NCBI GenBank assembly: GCA_001515985.1 | Contig: LOET01000076.1 | Location: 1-35,787 of the forward strand | Length of the DNA stretch: 35,787 nt | Direction: 5' to 3' | From: Sphingomonadales bacterium BRH_c3 | Lineage (GTDB): Bacteria; Pseudomonadota; Alphaproteobacteria; Sphingomonadales; Sphingomonadaceae | Shown here: in pieces, positions 20,092-30,625 of the stretch | How positions within the stretch are numbered: position 1 is the stretch's first letter | Layout: every line of letters starts with the position of its first letter | Made by a program: the position numbers and the translations under genes | Notes under the pieces: generated by a model | Database searches by the model: none | Told to the model about the DNA's origin: nothing | Seen by the model: the letters and a program-made list of their open reading frames with translations, nothing else

Positions 20092-20591
20092 TGCGCCTGG
20101 CCGGCCTGGCGCAAGGTCAATGCCACTTGCCGCACCATCCGTTCAGCCACATCGCGGGCGAGATTTTCCAGCGCAGTCTGTTCGGCCGCGATGGTGGCGT
20201 ATTCGCTGGACACAACGTCAATCCCGGCATCCGATCCAGCGCTGGCATCCAGCAGGATTGCGCCGCTGGTGATGTCAACCAGCTGATAGCGGGCGCGCAG
20301 GATGCGGCGTTCGCGGCTGATCGTGTCATCGTTGAGCACGCCCAGCGCTTCGAGCGAATCGTCGAGCCGGACATCGAGGCGATAGCGCGGCGCAGTGCCT
20401 GGCCCGGTTACGTGCAGCCGATCATTGAGGGCATTGCGCACCAGCCAGCCATCGCGGCCCGGAATCGGGGCAACCTCAACCGCTGCCAGCCCCTCAGCCA
20501 CCGCTGCGCCGCCGTTGCCCGCATACATCGGCTGAAGCCCGCAAGCGGAAAGCGCCATCAGGGCAAGGCTGGCAAACAGGGCACGCATCAT
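20088..20591 (-). CDS. lptE: LPS assembly lipoprotein LptE
   Basis: Lipobox [15 protein letters not shown], position between leuS and holA with 4-nt overlaps on both sides. Confidence 0.88.
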   Translation of the reverse strand: MMRALFASLALMALSACGLQPMYAGNGGAAVAEGLAAVEVAPIPGRDGWLVRNALNDRLHVTGPGTAPRYRLDVRLDDSLEALGVLNDDTISRERRILRARYQLVDITSGAILLDASAGSDAGIDVVSSEYATIAAEQTALENLARDVAERMVRQVALTLRQAGQAQ

Positions 20592-23128
20592 GTCACAATA
20601 TTGACCAGCCGGTCAGGGACCACAATGATCTTCTTTGGTGAAGCCCCGGACAAAATGGCCTGAACCTTGGTATTGGCAACAGCGATCGCCTCAAGTTCAG
20701 CTCGATCGGTGCCCTTTGCGACAACTTCCGTGTCGCGCAGCTTCCCGTTAACTTGCACCGCGATGGTGACTTCATCCTCCACCAGCAGCGCCGGATCATA
20801 CTCGGGCCAGTTTGCCTCGGCGATCAGGCCGCCGGAATTCTTGGCAAACCCGGCGCGCTCCCATGCCTCTTCCGCCAGGTGCGGCATCATCGGCGAGGAA
20901 AGCAGCATCAACCCGGCAATCGCTTCGCTGCGCGCGGCGGAAGGCTGGGCTTTCTCCGCAGCCGTCGTCAGCTCGTATATCCGCGCGACAGCCTTGTTGA
21001 AATTGAGCGCTTCGACGTCTTCGGCGACGGCGGCAATGGTCTGGTGCAGCTTGCGCGACAATGCCTTGTCGTACTGGGCGTCCTCGCTTTGCGCAGCGGG
21101 GTCATATTGCCCGAACAGCCGCCACAGCCGCTGCACGAATCGCCCGCAGCCTTCGATCCCGGCTTCCGACCATGGCAGATCGCGTTCGGGCGGGCTGTCG
21201 GAAAGCATGAACCAGCGCGCCGCGTCGGCGCCATAGGTGTCGATGATATTGTCGGGGTCGACGGTGTTCTTCTTCGACTTCGACATCTTGATGACGCGGC
21301 CGATCTCGACCGGCTGGCCATCGTCCCTCAGCACCGCGCCATTGCCGCTGCGATCGACCTCAGCCGGCAGGAAATAGGTGGTGCGGCCATCGGTCCGCCG
21401 CGAATAGGTCTCGTGCGTGACCATGCCTTGCGTGAACAGGCTGCCAAAGGGTTCGGCAAAATCGAGCTGGCCGATATGCTGCAGGGCGCGGGTCCAGAAG
21501 CGGGCATAGAGCAGGTGCAGGATCGCGTGCTCGATCCCGCCGATATATTGCTCGACCGGCAGCCATTTGGCGACCTCCTCGCGGTCGAAAGGCTTGTCCG
21601 CCGGCTGGCTGGCGAAGCGCAGGAAATACCAGCTCGAATCGACGAAAGTATCGAGCGTATCGGTCTCCCGCTCGGCAGCGCCGCCGCATTTCGGGCAGGT
21701 CGTATGCTTCCACGTCGGGTGGCGCAGCAGCGGATTGCCCGGCGTCTTGAAATCGACATCATCGGGCAGCGTGATCGGCAGGCTGTCCTTGGGTGCAGGC
21801 ACCACGCCGCAGCCATCGCAATGGATGAACGGGATCGGCGTTCCCCAATAGCGCTGGCGCGAAACGCCCCAATCGCGCAGGCGCCACACCGTTGTCCCCC
21901 GGCCCCAGCCTTCGCTTTCAGCGCGTGCGTTCACCGCAGCCTTGGCCGCTTCAACACTCATCCCGTCAAGGAAGCCTGAATTGACGCACACTCCGTCGCC
22001 AGTGTCAGCCTCGCTCAGCGGTTCGCCCGCAGCCTCGGGCGAGGCGGCGATTACGCGCACGATCGGCAGGCCATACTTGGTCGCGAATTCGAAATCGCGC
22101 TGGTCGTGCCCCGGCACGCCCATCACCGCGCCGGTCCCGTAATCCATCAGCACGAAATTGGCGATGAACACCGGCAAATGCTTCCCGGTAAAGGGGTGTT
22201 TAGCGCCGATGCCGGTATCGAAACCGAGCTTCTCGGCGGTTTCCAGCTCAGCAGCAGTGGTGCCGCCGCGCTTGCATTGTTCGATGAACTTCGCCGCGTC
22301 GCAGTTGTTCATCGCGGCCGACTGCGCCAGAGGATGATCGGCGGCGACCGCAACGAAGCTTGCGCCGAAGATCGTGTCCGGCCTGGTCGAATAGACCGGC
22401 AGGCTTTCGCCATTCGAAAGCTCGAAGCTGAATTCGAGGCCGCTCGATTTACCGATCCAGTTTTCCTGCATCAGCTTGACCTTGTCAGGCCAGTTTTCGA
22501 GCGCACCGAGCCCGTCGAGCAGATCTTCGGCGAAATCGGTGATCTTGAGAAACCACTGGCTGAGCTTGCGCTTCTCGACCTCGGCTCCCGAGCGCCAGCC
22601 CTTGCCGTCAATCACCTGCTCGTTGGCAAGCACGGTCATGTCAACCGGATCCCAGTTGACGGTCGATTCCTTGCGATAAACCAGCCCCGCCTCGTACAGA
22701 TCGAGGAACAGCGCCTGTTCGTGGCCGTAATATTCGGGATCGCAGGTGGCGAATTCACGGCTCCAGTCGAGCGCGAAGCCGATCCGCTTCAGCTGCGCTT
22801 TCATGTTGGCGATATTCTCGCGCGTCCAGCCGCCCGGATGCACGCCCTTTTCCATCGCGGCATTTTCCGCTGGCATGCCGAAGGCATCCCAGCCCATCGG
22901 ATGAAGGACCTCGTACCCGCGCATTTTCTTGTAGCGCGCCAGCACGTCACCCATGGTGTAGTTGCGCACATGGCCCATGTGGATCCGGCCCGAAGGATAG
23001 GGAAACATCTCGAGCACATAGCTTTTCGGCCTGGGCGAATTGCTGTCGGCGTGGAACGTGCCTGCCTCCTCCCAGGCTCGCTGCCAGCGGGCATCGGCTT
23101 GCGATGGATCGAAACGGGTATCGGTCAT
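20588..23128 (-). CDS. leuS: Leucyl-tRNA synthetase
   Basis: HIGH-type motif [25 protein letters not shown] motif [14 protein letters not shown]. True start at [10 protein letters not shown] inside the longer ORF. Confidence 0.98.
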   Translation of the reverse strand: MTDTRFDPSQADARWQRAWEEAGTFHADSNSPRPKSYVLEMFPYPSGRIHMGHVRNYTMGDVLARYKKMRGYEVLHPMGWDAFGMPAENAAMEKGVHPGGWTRENIANMKAQLKRIGFALDWSREFATCDPEYYGHEQALFLDLYEAGLVYRKESTVNWDPVDMTVLANEQVIDGKGWRSGAEVEKRKLSQWFLKITDFAEDLLDGLGALENWPDKVKLMQENWIGKSSGLEFSFELSNGESLPVYSTRPDTIFGASFVAVAADHPLAQSAAMNNCDAAKFIEQCKRGGTTAAELETAEKLGFDTGIGAKHPFTGKHLPVFIANFVLMDYGTGAVMGVPGHDQRDFEFATKYGLPIVRVIAASPEAAGEPLSEADTGDGVCVNSGFLDGMSVEAAKAAVNARAESEGWGRGTTVWRLRDWGVSRQRYWGTPIPFIHCDGCGVVPAPKDSLPITLPDDVDFKTPGNPLLRHPTWKHTTCPKCGGAAERETDTLDTFVDSSWYFLRFASQPADKPFDREEVAKWLPVEQYIGGIEHAILHLLYARFWTRALQHIGQLDFAEPFGSLFTQGMVTHETYSRRTDGRTTYFLPAEVDRSGNGAVLRDDGQPVEIGRVIKMSKSKKNTVDPDNIIDTYGADAARWFMLSDSPPERDLPWSEAGIEGCGRFVQRLWRLFGQYDPAAQSEDAQYDKALSRKLHQTIAAVAEDVEALNFNKAVARIYELTTAAEKAQPSAARSEAIAGLMLLSSPMMPHLAEEAWERAGFAKNSGGLIAEANWPEYDPALLVEDEVTIAVQVNGKLRDTEVVAKGTDRAELEAIAVANTKVQAILSGASPKKIIVVPDRLVNIVT

Positions 23129-23250
23129 GGCCAACCTGTTAGGGATTTCGGGCGCGATTGGAAGCGCGTTCGCATCAAGAACTGGCCTTTCATCGCCGGT
23201 TTGGCGGATGACAGGCTGGCCCGCAAAGTTCGCAGGCGCTGACGGGCAAA

Positions 23251-23703
23251 TCAGGAAGCGAGCGTCTGCCGGCGCAGTTCGCGGGCCTTGGTAAGGATGA
23301 TGTCCTCCAGCTTCTGCACAGTGGCCGCCTGCACCGGGGCATCGACCCAGCCACCACCCTGCGCCACCTGGCGGCTGGCAGCCACGCGCAGCGCATCGGC
23401 GCGAAGATCGGTGTCGAGGATCGTCACCGTCACCTTGACCCGCTCGTTCGGGTTGGTGGGATTCGCATACCAATCAGTCACAATCACTCCGCCTGCGCTG
23501 TCTGCCTGCAGTAACGGAGCAAAGCTGACAGTCTCCAGCGCAGCGCGCCAGAGATAGGAGTTCACCCCTATGGTGTTGACCTGCGCCGCAGCAAGGTCAG
23601 CCTCAGGCCGCTCACGCCCACCGCAGGCAGCAAGTGTCGCCAGCACCGCGCTGGCGAGCGCGAATTGGGCAGTGCGGCGGATGGCAGGCTGGATCAGGCT
23701 CAT
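23251..23703 (-). CDS. DUF3576 domain-containing lipoprotein
   Basis: Lipobox [12 protein letters not shown]; conserved-looking [37 protein letters not shown]. Confidence 0.85.
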   Translation of the reverse strand: MSLIQPAIRRTAQFALASAVLATLAACGGRERPEADLAAAQVNTIGVNSYLWRAALETVSFAPLLQADSAGGVIVTDWYANPTNPNERVKVTVTILDTDLRADALRVAASRQVAQGGGWVDAPVQAATVQKLEDIILTKARELRRQTLAS

Positions 23704-24146
23704 TGGTGAAAGGTCCTCAAGCGGAATTGTCGTTTTCGGCTCTATAGCTGTCCGTGCGCGTGCGACAAGGCGGGAAACAATCGCAGGCAGCTGGCCATGC
23801 CCGCTTTTGTGCACTGAAGGCGGCTTTATCCTTCCTGAACGCAGGCAACGAGGCGGTTGCCTTGGCGCGATTCCCAACGGCCGCCTTATGCGCGTGGAGC
23901 CATCTTGTGTGCCAATTGCAACACAAGGCTGCCCTAACGTCACGCAACGGATCGCGGGCATTGCCTGGCAAGTCCAAAGGGTCCTATTGTCCACAACTGT
24001 GATAGTGAGTCGCGGCTTTTGCGAAATGCGCAGTCATCTGCGGTTCAGCATGGTTGAGTTTAAGTAAACCAGAGCCTTTAGAGGTTCGATCAGGTTTAAC
24101 CCGCCAAGGTCTTGGCGAACGGGAAGAAGGGTTTAAGGTCACGGTC

Positions 24147-24899
24147 ATGGCAACAGTTCACCCAGCAAGATCGGCGCGCAAGCTGCCCTTGCTGCTGGCA
24201 GCTGCTGGCCTGGCTTTTGGCGTTCCTTCGGCGGGCCTGGCGGTTGCCGCCCTTTCCGATGGGGCTGGCGACGGCGCATCTTCGCCATTTGCGGTATTCA
24301 CCCCGGCGTCGGTTGATCCGCAGCTGGCACAGCGAATGGCGCGGCGGGCTGACAATTCGGCGCTGCGCTTCACACCAAGCGGCAGCGCGATCAAGCGGGA
24401 CCGCACAGTAACGGTGGCAGTGCGGGTTGATCAGGATACTGCGCGGGCGATTTCCGTGCGCAATGTGCTCAATGTTGCACCGGGCGGCGGCGAAGGCCTC
24501 ACGGCTCTGGCAGCAACGCGTTTCAACCTTGGTACGGCACGCGGCTATCAAAGCTTCAAACGCCCCGAACCTCAGCTTGGCCTGTCGGGCAGCATGCGTG
24601 ATATAGCAATGCCCGATCTGGCAAGTTTCGAACCATCGCGCTCAAGCGCGCCGGAAAAGCCAAACCGCTTCCAGCCGCGCATCATACTGCAAGACGAAGA
24701 GGTCGCGGGTCGTTCGCCGAATACCTATGACTCGCTCGGCGCGCAGACCTTCGATCTTGGCGGCGCCTATCGTATCACCCGCAATCTTGATGTGACTGCG
24801 GGCGTGCGGCTGTCGCAGGAGCGCGACCGGCTGAGGCCGGTGACCGATTCGGAGCAAGACAGCCAGGCAGTGTATGTGGGCACGCAATTCCGCTTCTGA
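24147..24899 (+). CDS. Hypothetical secreted/outer-membrane-like protein
   Basis: Signal-like N-terminus (LPLLLAAAGLAFGVPSAGLAVA), C-terminal alternating residues ending in Phe (QAVYVGTQFRF). No family recognised. Start MATVHPARS chosen within a longer ORF. Confidence 0.65.
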   Translation: MATVHPARSARKLPLLLAAAGLAFGVPSAGLAVAALSDGAGDGASSPFAVFTPASVDPQLAQRMARRADNSALRFTPSGSAIKRDRTVTVAVRVDQDTARAISVRNVLNVAPGGGEGLTALAATRFNLGTARGYQSFKRPEPQLGLSGSMRDIAMPDLASFEPSRSSAPEKPNRFQPRIILQDEEVAGRSPNTYDSLGAQTFDLGGAYRITRNLDVTAGVRLSQERDRLRPVTDSEQDSQAVYVGTQFRF

Positions 24900-24937
24900 T
24901 CGCGCGGCGACGCTTTCACATCGTGAATTCGTATGAT

Positions 24938-24963
24938 CAAACCCCGCTTAGGCGGGGTTTTTC
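24938..24963 (+). terminator. Rho-independent terminator (AAACCCCGC-TTAG-GCGGGGTTTTT)
   Basis: Perfect GC stem with flanking A/T tracts just downstream of the 24147-24899 gene. Confidence 0.9.
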
Positions 24964-25024
24964 ATTTCCCTGACGTAACGGCATCGCTAGTTCTAACCAG
25001 ATACTGCGGAACGGAGAATCGGAT

Positions 25025-25747
25025 ATGGCGCGCGTTGCAATTGTTACTGGCGGAACTCGCGGAATCGGTCGCGCGATTTGCGAGAGGCTTCACGCGGATG
25101 GCTTCACGGTCGTCGCGAACTATGCCGGCAATGATGCCGCAGCTGAACAGCTCAAGGCCGATACCGGTATCCGCTCATACAAATGGGACGTAGGGGACCA
25201 CGAAGCAGCACTGGCCGGTTGCAAGCGCGTTGAAGAAGAAGTTGGCCAGATCGATGTCGTGGTAAACAATGCCGGGATTACGCGCGACGGCGTGCTGCAC
25301 AAGATGTCATACGATGATTGGCACGAGGTGATGCGCATCAATCTGGGCGGCTGTTTCAATATGGCCAAGGCCTGCTTCCCCGGCATGCGCGAGCGCGGCT
25401 GGGGCCGGATCGTCAATATCGGCTCGATCAACGGACAGGCTGGCCAGTATGGTCAGGTCAATTATGCGGCGGCGAAAAGCGGCATCCACGGCTTTACCAA
25501 GGCCTTGGCACAGGAAGGCGCGAAGTTCGGCGTCACCGTCAACGCCATCGCGCCCGGCTATATCGATACCGACATGGTCGCCGCCGTCCCGCCGCCGGTG
25601 CTGGAAAAGATCGTCGCCAAGATCCCGGTGGGCCGGTTGGGCCATGCCCATGAAATCGCGCGCGGGGTCGCCTTCCTGTGCAGCGAGGATGCCGGCTTCG
25701 TAACCGGCTCGACCATGAGCATCAATGGCGGCCAGCACATGTATTGA
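25025..25747 (+). CDS. phaB: Acetoacetyl-CoA reductase (SDR family)
   Basis: VTGGTRGIGRAI, NNAGITRD, YAAAKSG motifs; PhaB-like QAGQYGQVNYAAAKSGIHGFTKALAQEGA and NGGQHMY C-terminus. Confidence 0.93.
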   Translation: MARVAIVTGGTRGIGRAICERLHADGFTVVANYAGNDAAAEQLKADTGIRSYKWDVGDHEAALAGCKRVEEEVGQIDVVVNNAGITRDGVLHKMSYDDWHEVMRINLGGCFNMAKACFPGMRERGWGRIVNIGSINGQAGQYGQVNYAAAKSGIHGFTKALAQEGAKFGVTVNAIAPGYIDTDMVAAVPPPVLEKIVAKIPVGRLGHAHEIARGVAFLCSEDAGFVTGSTMSINGGQHMY

Positions 25748-25808
25748 TGCGCTGGCGCCTGACTGAAGAAATTGGCGCCGGGCCACAATCCGCGCTATCT
25801 TGCCAAAC

Positions 25809-28091
25809 ATGCCAGATAGCGACCAACCTTCAGGCGTAAGCGAGGCCAGCCATGCTTGCCATGGGCGGGCACATGGCGATGCCCGTGACGGCCACAGCGA
25901 TCAACATGCATCCGCTGAAGGCGCCGAGGTAAGAGGGGGAAAATACGATCAGGTTCCGCCGGGTCATCAGGGCCCGGTCTACACCTGCCCGATGCATCCG
26001 CAGGTGCGCCAGCCAACTCCCGGGTCATGCCCGATCTGCGGCATGGGGCTGGAGCTCGAATCCGCAGCCATGGCCGAGCATGGGCGTAATCCCGAACTTG
26101 CCGACTTTACACGGCGCTTCTGGATCGGCGCTGTCCTTACTGTTCCGCTGCTGGTCCTCACCATGGGGCCCATGCTCGGGCTTGGCGGCGTCAGGGATAT
26201 TTTTGGAGAGCGCAACACGCTCTGGATCGAACTGGTGCTCGGCACGCCGGTCGTTCTGTGGTGCGGCTGGCCGTTCCTCGTGCGAGGATGGAATTCATTT
26301 CGCACGCTGAACCTCAACATGTTCTCGCTGATCGGCATGGGAGTGCTGGCCGCCTGGCTGTTCAGCATCGTCGCGGTCCTTGCGCCGGGCATATTTCCCG
26401 ACGGTTTCCGCGATGCAGAGGGCAATGTCAGCGTCTATTTCGAGGCGGCGGCGGTCATCGTCACGCTGGTGCTGCTGGGTCAGGTGATGGAGTTGCGGGC
26501 GCGTGAGGGAACCGGCAAGGCGATCCGCGCCTTGCTCGACCTGGCACCCAAGACGGCACGCATCGTCCGCGACGACGGCAGCGAGGAAGAAATTCCGCTT
26601 GAACAAGTCGGCGTAGGCGATCGCCTGCGCGTGCGACCGGGGGACAAGATACCGGTCGATGGTGTCGTTATCGACGGGCGTTCCTCGGTCGATGAAAGCA
26701 TGATCAGCGGGGAACCCTTGCCGGTCGAGAAAGTCGCCGGCGATCCTGTTACCGGGGCGACAATCAATGGGACCGGCAGTCTCATCATCAAAGCGACCCG
26801 TGTCGGCGCCGACACAATGCTCTCCCAGATCGTCGAAATGGTTGCCAATGCGCAGCGATCGCGCGCGCCGATCCAGAAATATGCCGACAAGGTTTCGGGC
26901 TGGTTCGTGCCGGTCGTGATCGCCGTCGCCGTGCTGGCATTCATCGGCTGGTCGATATGGGGTCCGGCGCCCGCGATGTCATACGCCCTGATCGCTGCCG
27001 TTGCTGTACTCATCATTGCCTGCCCCTGCGCGCTTGGCCTCGCCACGCCGATGTCGATCATGACCGCCACCGGGCGAGGAGCGCAGGCCGGTGTGCTGAT
27101 CAAGAATGCGGAGGCACTCGAACGTTTTGAAAAAGTCGACACGCTGATGGTCGACAAGACCGGGACGCTGACCGAGGGCAAGCCCCGGCTGGTGGCCGTG
27201 CTTCCCGAACCGGGTCATGATGAAGCGGAAGTGCTGCGTCTGGCTGCGACGCTGGAAAAAGGTTCCGAACATCCGCTTGCCGAGGCAATCGTCACGGGCG
27301 CGGAGGAACGCGGCGTGACGCTCGGCGAGGCCAGCGATTTCGAGGCTGTTACGGGCAAAGGCGTGAAGGGCGTCGTCGATGGCAAGAGTGTCGCGCTCGG
27401 AAATCTGAAGCTGGTAACCGACCTTGGCCTTGAAGCCGCCGAATTGACGGAGAAAGCCAATTCCCATCGCGACCAGGGCGAGACGGTGATGTTCGTCATG
27501 CTGGAGGGTGCCGTAGCAGGCCTCGTCAGCGTAGCCGACCCGGTGAAGGAAACGACGCCTGACGCCCTGAAGGCGCTTCATGCACTTGGCTTTCGCATCA
27601 TCATGGCGACGGGTGACAACGAACGCACCGCCAGAGCGGTGGCCGCCCGCCTCGGGATAGACGAAATCCGCGCCGACGTGCTGCCCGAAGACAAGGCGCG
27701 CATCATCCAGGAGCTTCAGAGGGAAGGTCGCAAGGTTGCCATGGCGGGCGACGGGGTGAATGATGCCCCCGCGCTCGCGCAGGCCGATGTCGGGATCGCC
27801 ATGGGCACCGGCGCTGATGTCGCCATCGAGAGCGCCGGCATCACACTGGTCAAAGGCAATCTCGATGGCATCGTCCGGGCACGCCGCCTCTCGAAGGCGA
27901 CCATGCGCAACATCCGCCAGAATCTGTTCTTCGCGCTGATCTACAATGCCGCAGGCGTGCCGGTGGCGGCCGGATTGCTCTATCCCTACTTCGGAATACT
28001 GATCAGTCCGATGTTCGCCGCCTTCGCCATGAGCGCATCGTCAATCTCGGTCGTGACCAATTCGCTGCGTCTGAGAAGCGCGAGAATCTGA
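25809..28091 (+). CDS. copA: Copper/silver-translocating P1B-type ATPase with N-terminal heavy-metal-binding (YTCPMHP) domain
   Basis: His-rich N-terminus, [28 protein letters not shown] motif [32 protein letters not shown] motifs YNAAGVP and [12 protein letters not shown] typical of P1B-1 pumps. Confidence 0.94.
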   Translation: MPDSDQPSGVSEASHACHGRAHGDARDGHSDQHASAEGAEVRGGKYDQVPPGHQGPVYTCPMHPQVRQPTPGSCPICGMGLELESAAMAEHGRNPELADFTRRFWIGAVLTVPLLVLTMGPMLGLGGVRDIFGERNTLWIELVLGTPVVLWCGWPFLVRGWNSFRTLNLNMFSLIGMGVLAAWLFSIVAVLAPGIFPDGFRDAEGNVSVYFEAAAVIVTLVLLGQVMELRAREGTGKAIRALLDLAPKTARIVRDDGSEEEIPLEQVGVGDRLRVRPGDKIPVDGVVIDGRSSVDESMISGEPLPVEKVAGDPVTGATINGTGSLIIKATRVGADTMLSQIVEMVANAQRSRAPIQKYADKVSGWFVPVVIAVAVLAFIGWSIWGPAPAMSYALIAAVAVLIIACPCALGLATPMSIMTATGRGAQAGVLIKNAEALERFEKVDTLMVDKTGTLTEGKPRLVAVLPEPGHDEAEVLRLAATLEKGSEHPLAEAIVTGAEERGVTLGEASDFEAVTGKGVKGVVDGKSVALGNLKLVTDLGLEAAELTEKANSHRDQGETVMFVMLEGAVAGLVSVADPVKETTPDALKALHALGFRIIMATGDNERTARAVAARLGIDEIRADVLPEDKARIIQELQREGRKVAMAGDGVNDAPALAQADVGIAMGTGADVAIESAGITLVKGNLDGIVRARRLSKATMRNIRQNLFFALIYNAAGVPVAAGLLYPYFGILISPMFAAFAMSASSISVVTNSLRLRSARI

Positions 28092-28107
28092 CTGGCGAGT
28101 CGGCGGT

Positions 28108-28362
28108 ATGCGCCTTATCACCGCGCAGGTGACACAGCCGCCGCCATATCATCCGCCGGTCAAGCGCTCGGTCGAGATTGCCGGGCACAAGACCTCGATC
28201 AGCCTTGAGCCGCTGTTCTGGGACATGCTGCGCGCGGCGGCTGAAGCGGAAGGCCTGCCAATCAACGCACTCGTCGCACGAATCGATGAAGAGCGGATCA
28301 AGTCGGAAACACCGCCCGGCCTCGCCGGGGCGATCAGGGTGTGGTTGGTTTTCAATTCCTAG
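28108..28362 (+). CDS. Ribbon-helix-helix domain protein (RHH_4-like)
   Basis: KRSVEIAGHKTSISLEPLFWDMLRAAAEAEGLPINALVARIDEER...LAGAIRVWLV matches the alphaproteobacterial RHH_4 pattern. Confidence 0.8.
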   Translation: MRLITAQVTQPPPYHPPVKRSVEIAGHKTSISLEPLFWDMLRAAAEAEGLPINALVARIDEERIKSETPPGLAGAIRVWLVFNS

Positions 28363-28871
28363 CTGGCTGGGGCGGGCGGGCCCGGTGCGTCTCCGTTTGC
28401 CTGGATGTCGGCAATCAGCTTTTCCATTTCGTCAATTTCCCTGACCTGCGCATCAATGATTTCATTAGCGAGTGCACGCACGCGAGGGTCGGAAATTTCT
28501 GCCCGGCGGCTGGTCAATATGGCGATCGAGTGATGCGGGATCATCGCTTTCATCCAGCTGACATCACCGACTGTTTCCTGACTACGCACCAACCAGAGCG
28601 ATCCGCCGAACACCGCTACCGCGCTGCCCAGGATCAGTAGGTTCCACTGAAGCTGGTGGTACATCCGCCACATGAACAGAAGCATTATTACCGCCATCAC
28701 TGCCCCCATCAGCAGCGCCATCCACGCCCGTGTCTGGCTGAACCAGACATGGGAAATTTCGAAAGTGTTGAGATACATGATCGCATACATGACAACAGTC
28801 GATGTTGCGATCATCGCAAAGAAGCGCGGATAGCCCATCCCGGAATTATGGGTGCGTTTTGATTGGTCCAT
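28359..28871 (-). CDS. DUF305 domain-containing membrane protein
   Basis: N-terminal TM helices then WMKAMIPHHSIAILTSRRAEISDPRVRALANEIIDAQVREIDEMEKLI. Confidence 0.85.
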   Translation of the reverse strand: MDQSKRTHNSGMGYPRFFAMIATSTVVMYAIMYLNTFEISHVWFSQTRAWMALLMGAVMAVIMLLFMWRMYHQLQWNLLILGSAVAVFGGSLWLVRSQETVGDVSWMKAMIPHHSIAILTSRRAEISDPRVRALANEIIDAQVREIDEMEKLIADIQANGDAPGPPAPAS

Positions 28872-28942
28872 ATGCGAATTACGGGCGAAACGCCGGGACG
28901 TTCCGGTTGTTCTGTCTGCGCACCACGTTCAAAGCTTCGCGG

Positions 28943-29170
28943 TCAGTAATTCGCTGGCGGATCGCTGGCCGGAAAGCTTGCGTCGCTCTCCTCGTCCGTC
29001 TTGTTCCACGTATCCGAAGAACTGTCCCGCATGGCGCCCGGCCCTGCGTCGCGCACATTGCCGGTCTGGCCGGTGGCGAAAGCAGCCGGACTGGCACCCC
29101 GCTTCTTTTCGATAGCTTTGTATCCGGCATATCCGAGTGCCGACAAGGCAGCGATTTTCAATAGTCCCAT
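28943..29170 (-). CDS. Small hypothetical protein with C-terminal ESDASFPASDPPANY motif
   Basis: 75 aa, hydrophobic N-terminus, low-complexity middle. Tail resembles a motif I recall from many small alphaproteobacterial proteins. Confidence 0.65.
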   Translation of the reverse strand: MGLLKIAALSALGYAGYKAIEKKRGASPAAFATGQTGNVRDAGPGAMRDSSSDTWNKTDEESDASFPASDPPANY

Positions 29171-29236
29171 GATACGATCTCCTTCGTTACCCCTCCCATC
29201 AACGCCTGGCGGGGGCGAAAGGTCCGATCTATCGGC

Positions 29237-30520
29237 TCAATCGTCGCCCACCCGTTCTATGTCTGCGCCCACCAGCTGCAGCTTCTCCTCCAGCCGCTCG
29301 TAACCGCGATCGAGGTGGTATAGCCGCCGCACGGTGGTCTCGCCTTCGGCCGCCAGCCCCGCCAGCACCAGGCTGAAGGAGGCACGCAGATCGGTCGCCA
29401 TCACTTCAGCGCCCGTGAGCCGATCGACTCCCTTGACGATGGCAGTACGGCCCTCGGTCTCGATATCCGCCCCCATGCGCCGCAGTTCGGGCACATGCAT
29501 GAAGCGGTTCTCGAAAATGGTTTCCTTGAGCACGCTGGTGCCTTCAGCCTTGCACAGCAGCGCCATCAGCTGCGCCTGCATGTCGGTGGCGAGGCCGGGA
29601 TAGGGTGCGGTGGTGAGATTGGTGGCCTTGAGCTTGCCATTGGGACAAACCCTGATCCCTTTGGCGTCTTCCTCCACCTCGACCCCGATATTCCGCAGCG
29701 CGTGGATGGTGGCCGCCATCTCGCCCGCTTTGGCGCCTTCAAGCCGGACGTCGCCGCCGGTGATCGCTGCGGCGCAGGCGTAAGAGCCAGCCTCGATCCG
29801 GTCGGGCATCACGCGATAGGTTGCGCCGTGCAGCCGCCTGACCCCGTGGATGGTGAGATCGGAGCTGCCGATACCCTCGATCTCCGCCCCCATGGCGACC
29901 AGCAGATTGCACAAATCGACAATCTCGGGCTCGCGTGCGGCGTTGAACAGGCGGCAGCTGCCGTTCGCCAGCACCGCCGCCATCACCGCATTCTCGGTCG
30001 CCCCGACAGAGACAACCGGAAAATCGAACTCGCCGCCGGGCAGCCCGCCATCGGGCGCAATCGCGCGAACATACCCTTGTGCAAGTTCGATAGTGGCACC
30101 GAAAGCCTCGAGCGCCTTGAGATGCAGGCCAATCGGGCGATTACCGATCGCGCAGCCACCCGGCATCGACACCGTCGCCTCGCCCATGCGCGCCAGCATC
30201 GGGCCCAATACCAGGATCGAGGCGCGCATCTTGCGCACCAGATCATAGGGCGCGACCGAAGAGGTGATTCGCGGCGCCTCCAGGCTCATTACGCGGCCGA
30301 AATCCTCTGGCCGCGTGCCTTGAATCACCGTGGTGACGCCAAACTGGTTCATCAGGTGCTGGAACCCGTCGATATCGGCCAGGCGCGGCAGGTTCCTGAG
30401 CGTCAGAGGCTCCTCGGTCAGGAGCGCGCAGGGGATGAGTGTAAGCGCAGCATTCTTGGCCCCGGAAATCGGAATCGTGCCTTCGAGTCGGTTGCCGCCG
30501 CGGATGACGAGTTTGTCCAT
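29237..30520 (-). CDS. murA: UDP-N-acetylglucosamine 1-carboxyvinyltransferase
   Basis: [48 protein letters not shown] catalytic-Cys region. Confidence 0.98.
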   Translation of the reverse strand: MDKLVIRGGNRLEGTIPISGAKNAALTLIPCALLTEEPLTLRNLPRLADIDGFQHLMNQFGVTTVIQGTRPEDFGRVMSLEAPRITSSVAPYDLVRKMRASILVLGPMLARMGEATVSMPGGCAIGNRPIGLHLKALEAFGATIELAQGYVRAIAPDGGLPGGEFDFPVVSVGATENAVMAAVLANGSCRLFNAAREPEIVDLCNLLVAMGAEIEGIGSSDLTIHGVRRLHGATYRVMPDRIEAGSYACAAAITGGDVRLEGAKAGEMAATIHALRNIGVEVEEDAKGIRVCPNGKLKATNLTTAPYPGLATDMQAQLMALLCKAEGTSVLKETIFENRFMHVPELRRMGADIETEGRTAIVKGVDRLTGAEVMATDLRASFSLVLAGLAAEGETTVRRLYHLDRGYERLEEKLQLVGADIERVGDD

Positions 30521-30625
30521 TTCCTGCCCTTAGCCAATCTCGGCTGCCGAGCAAACGAACAAGCGCATGAAACTGGAGGTAGTCATGCTTGCAGGTGAAA
30601 CATTTGCCCCCTATCCCGCATCGTC

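Noticed and set aside
20753-23242. 408-aa and 378-aa plus-strand ORFs across leuS
   Set aside because: Antisense to leuS with HIGH and KMSKS motifs intact; artefact of high GC.
1792-25747. A single contiguous PHB operon
   Set aside because: phaZ, thiolase/MaoC and phaB are on different strands and separated by unrelated housekeeping genes; co-location is loose at best and no phaC is present.
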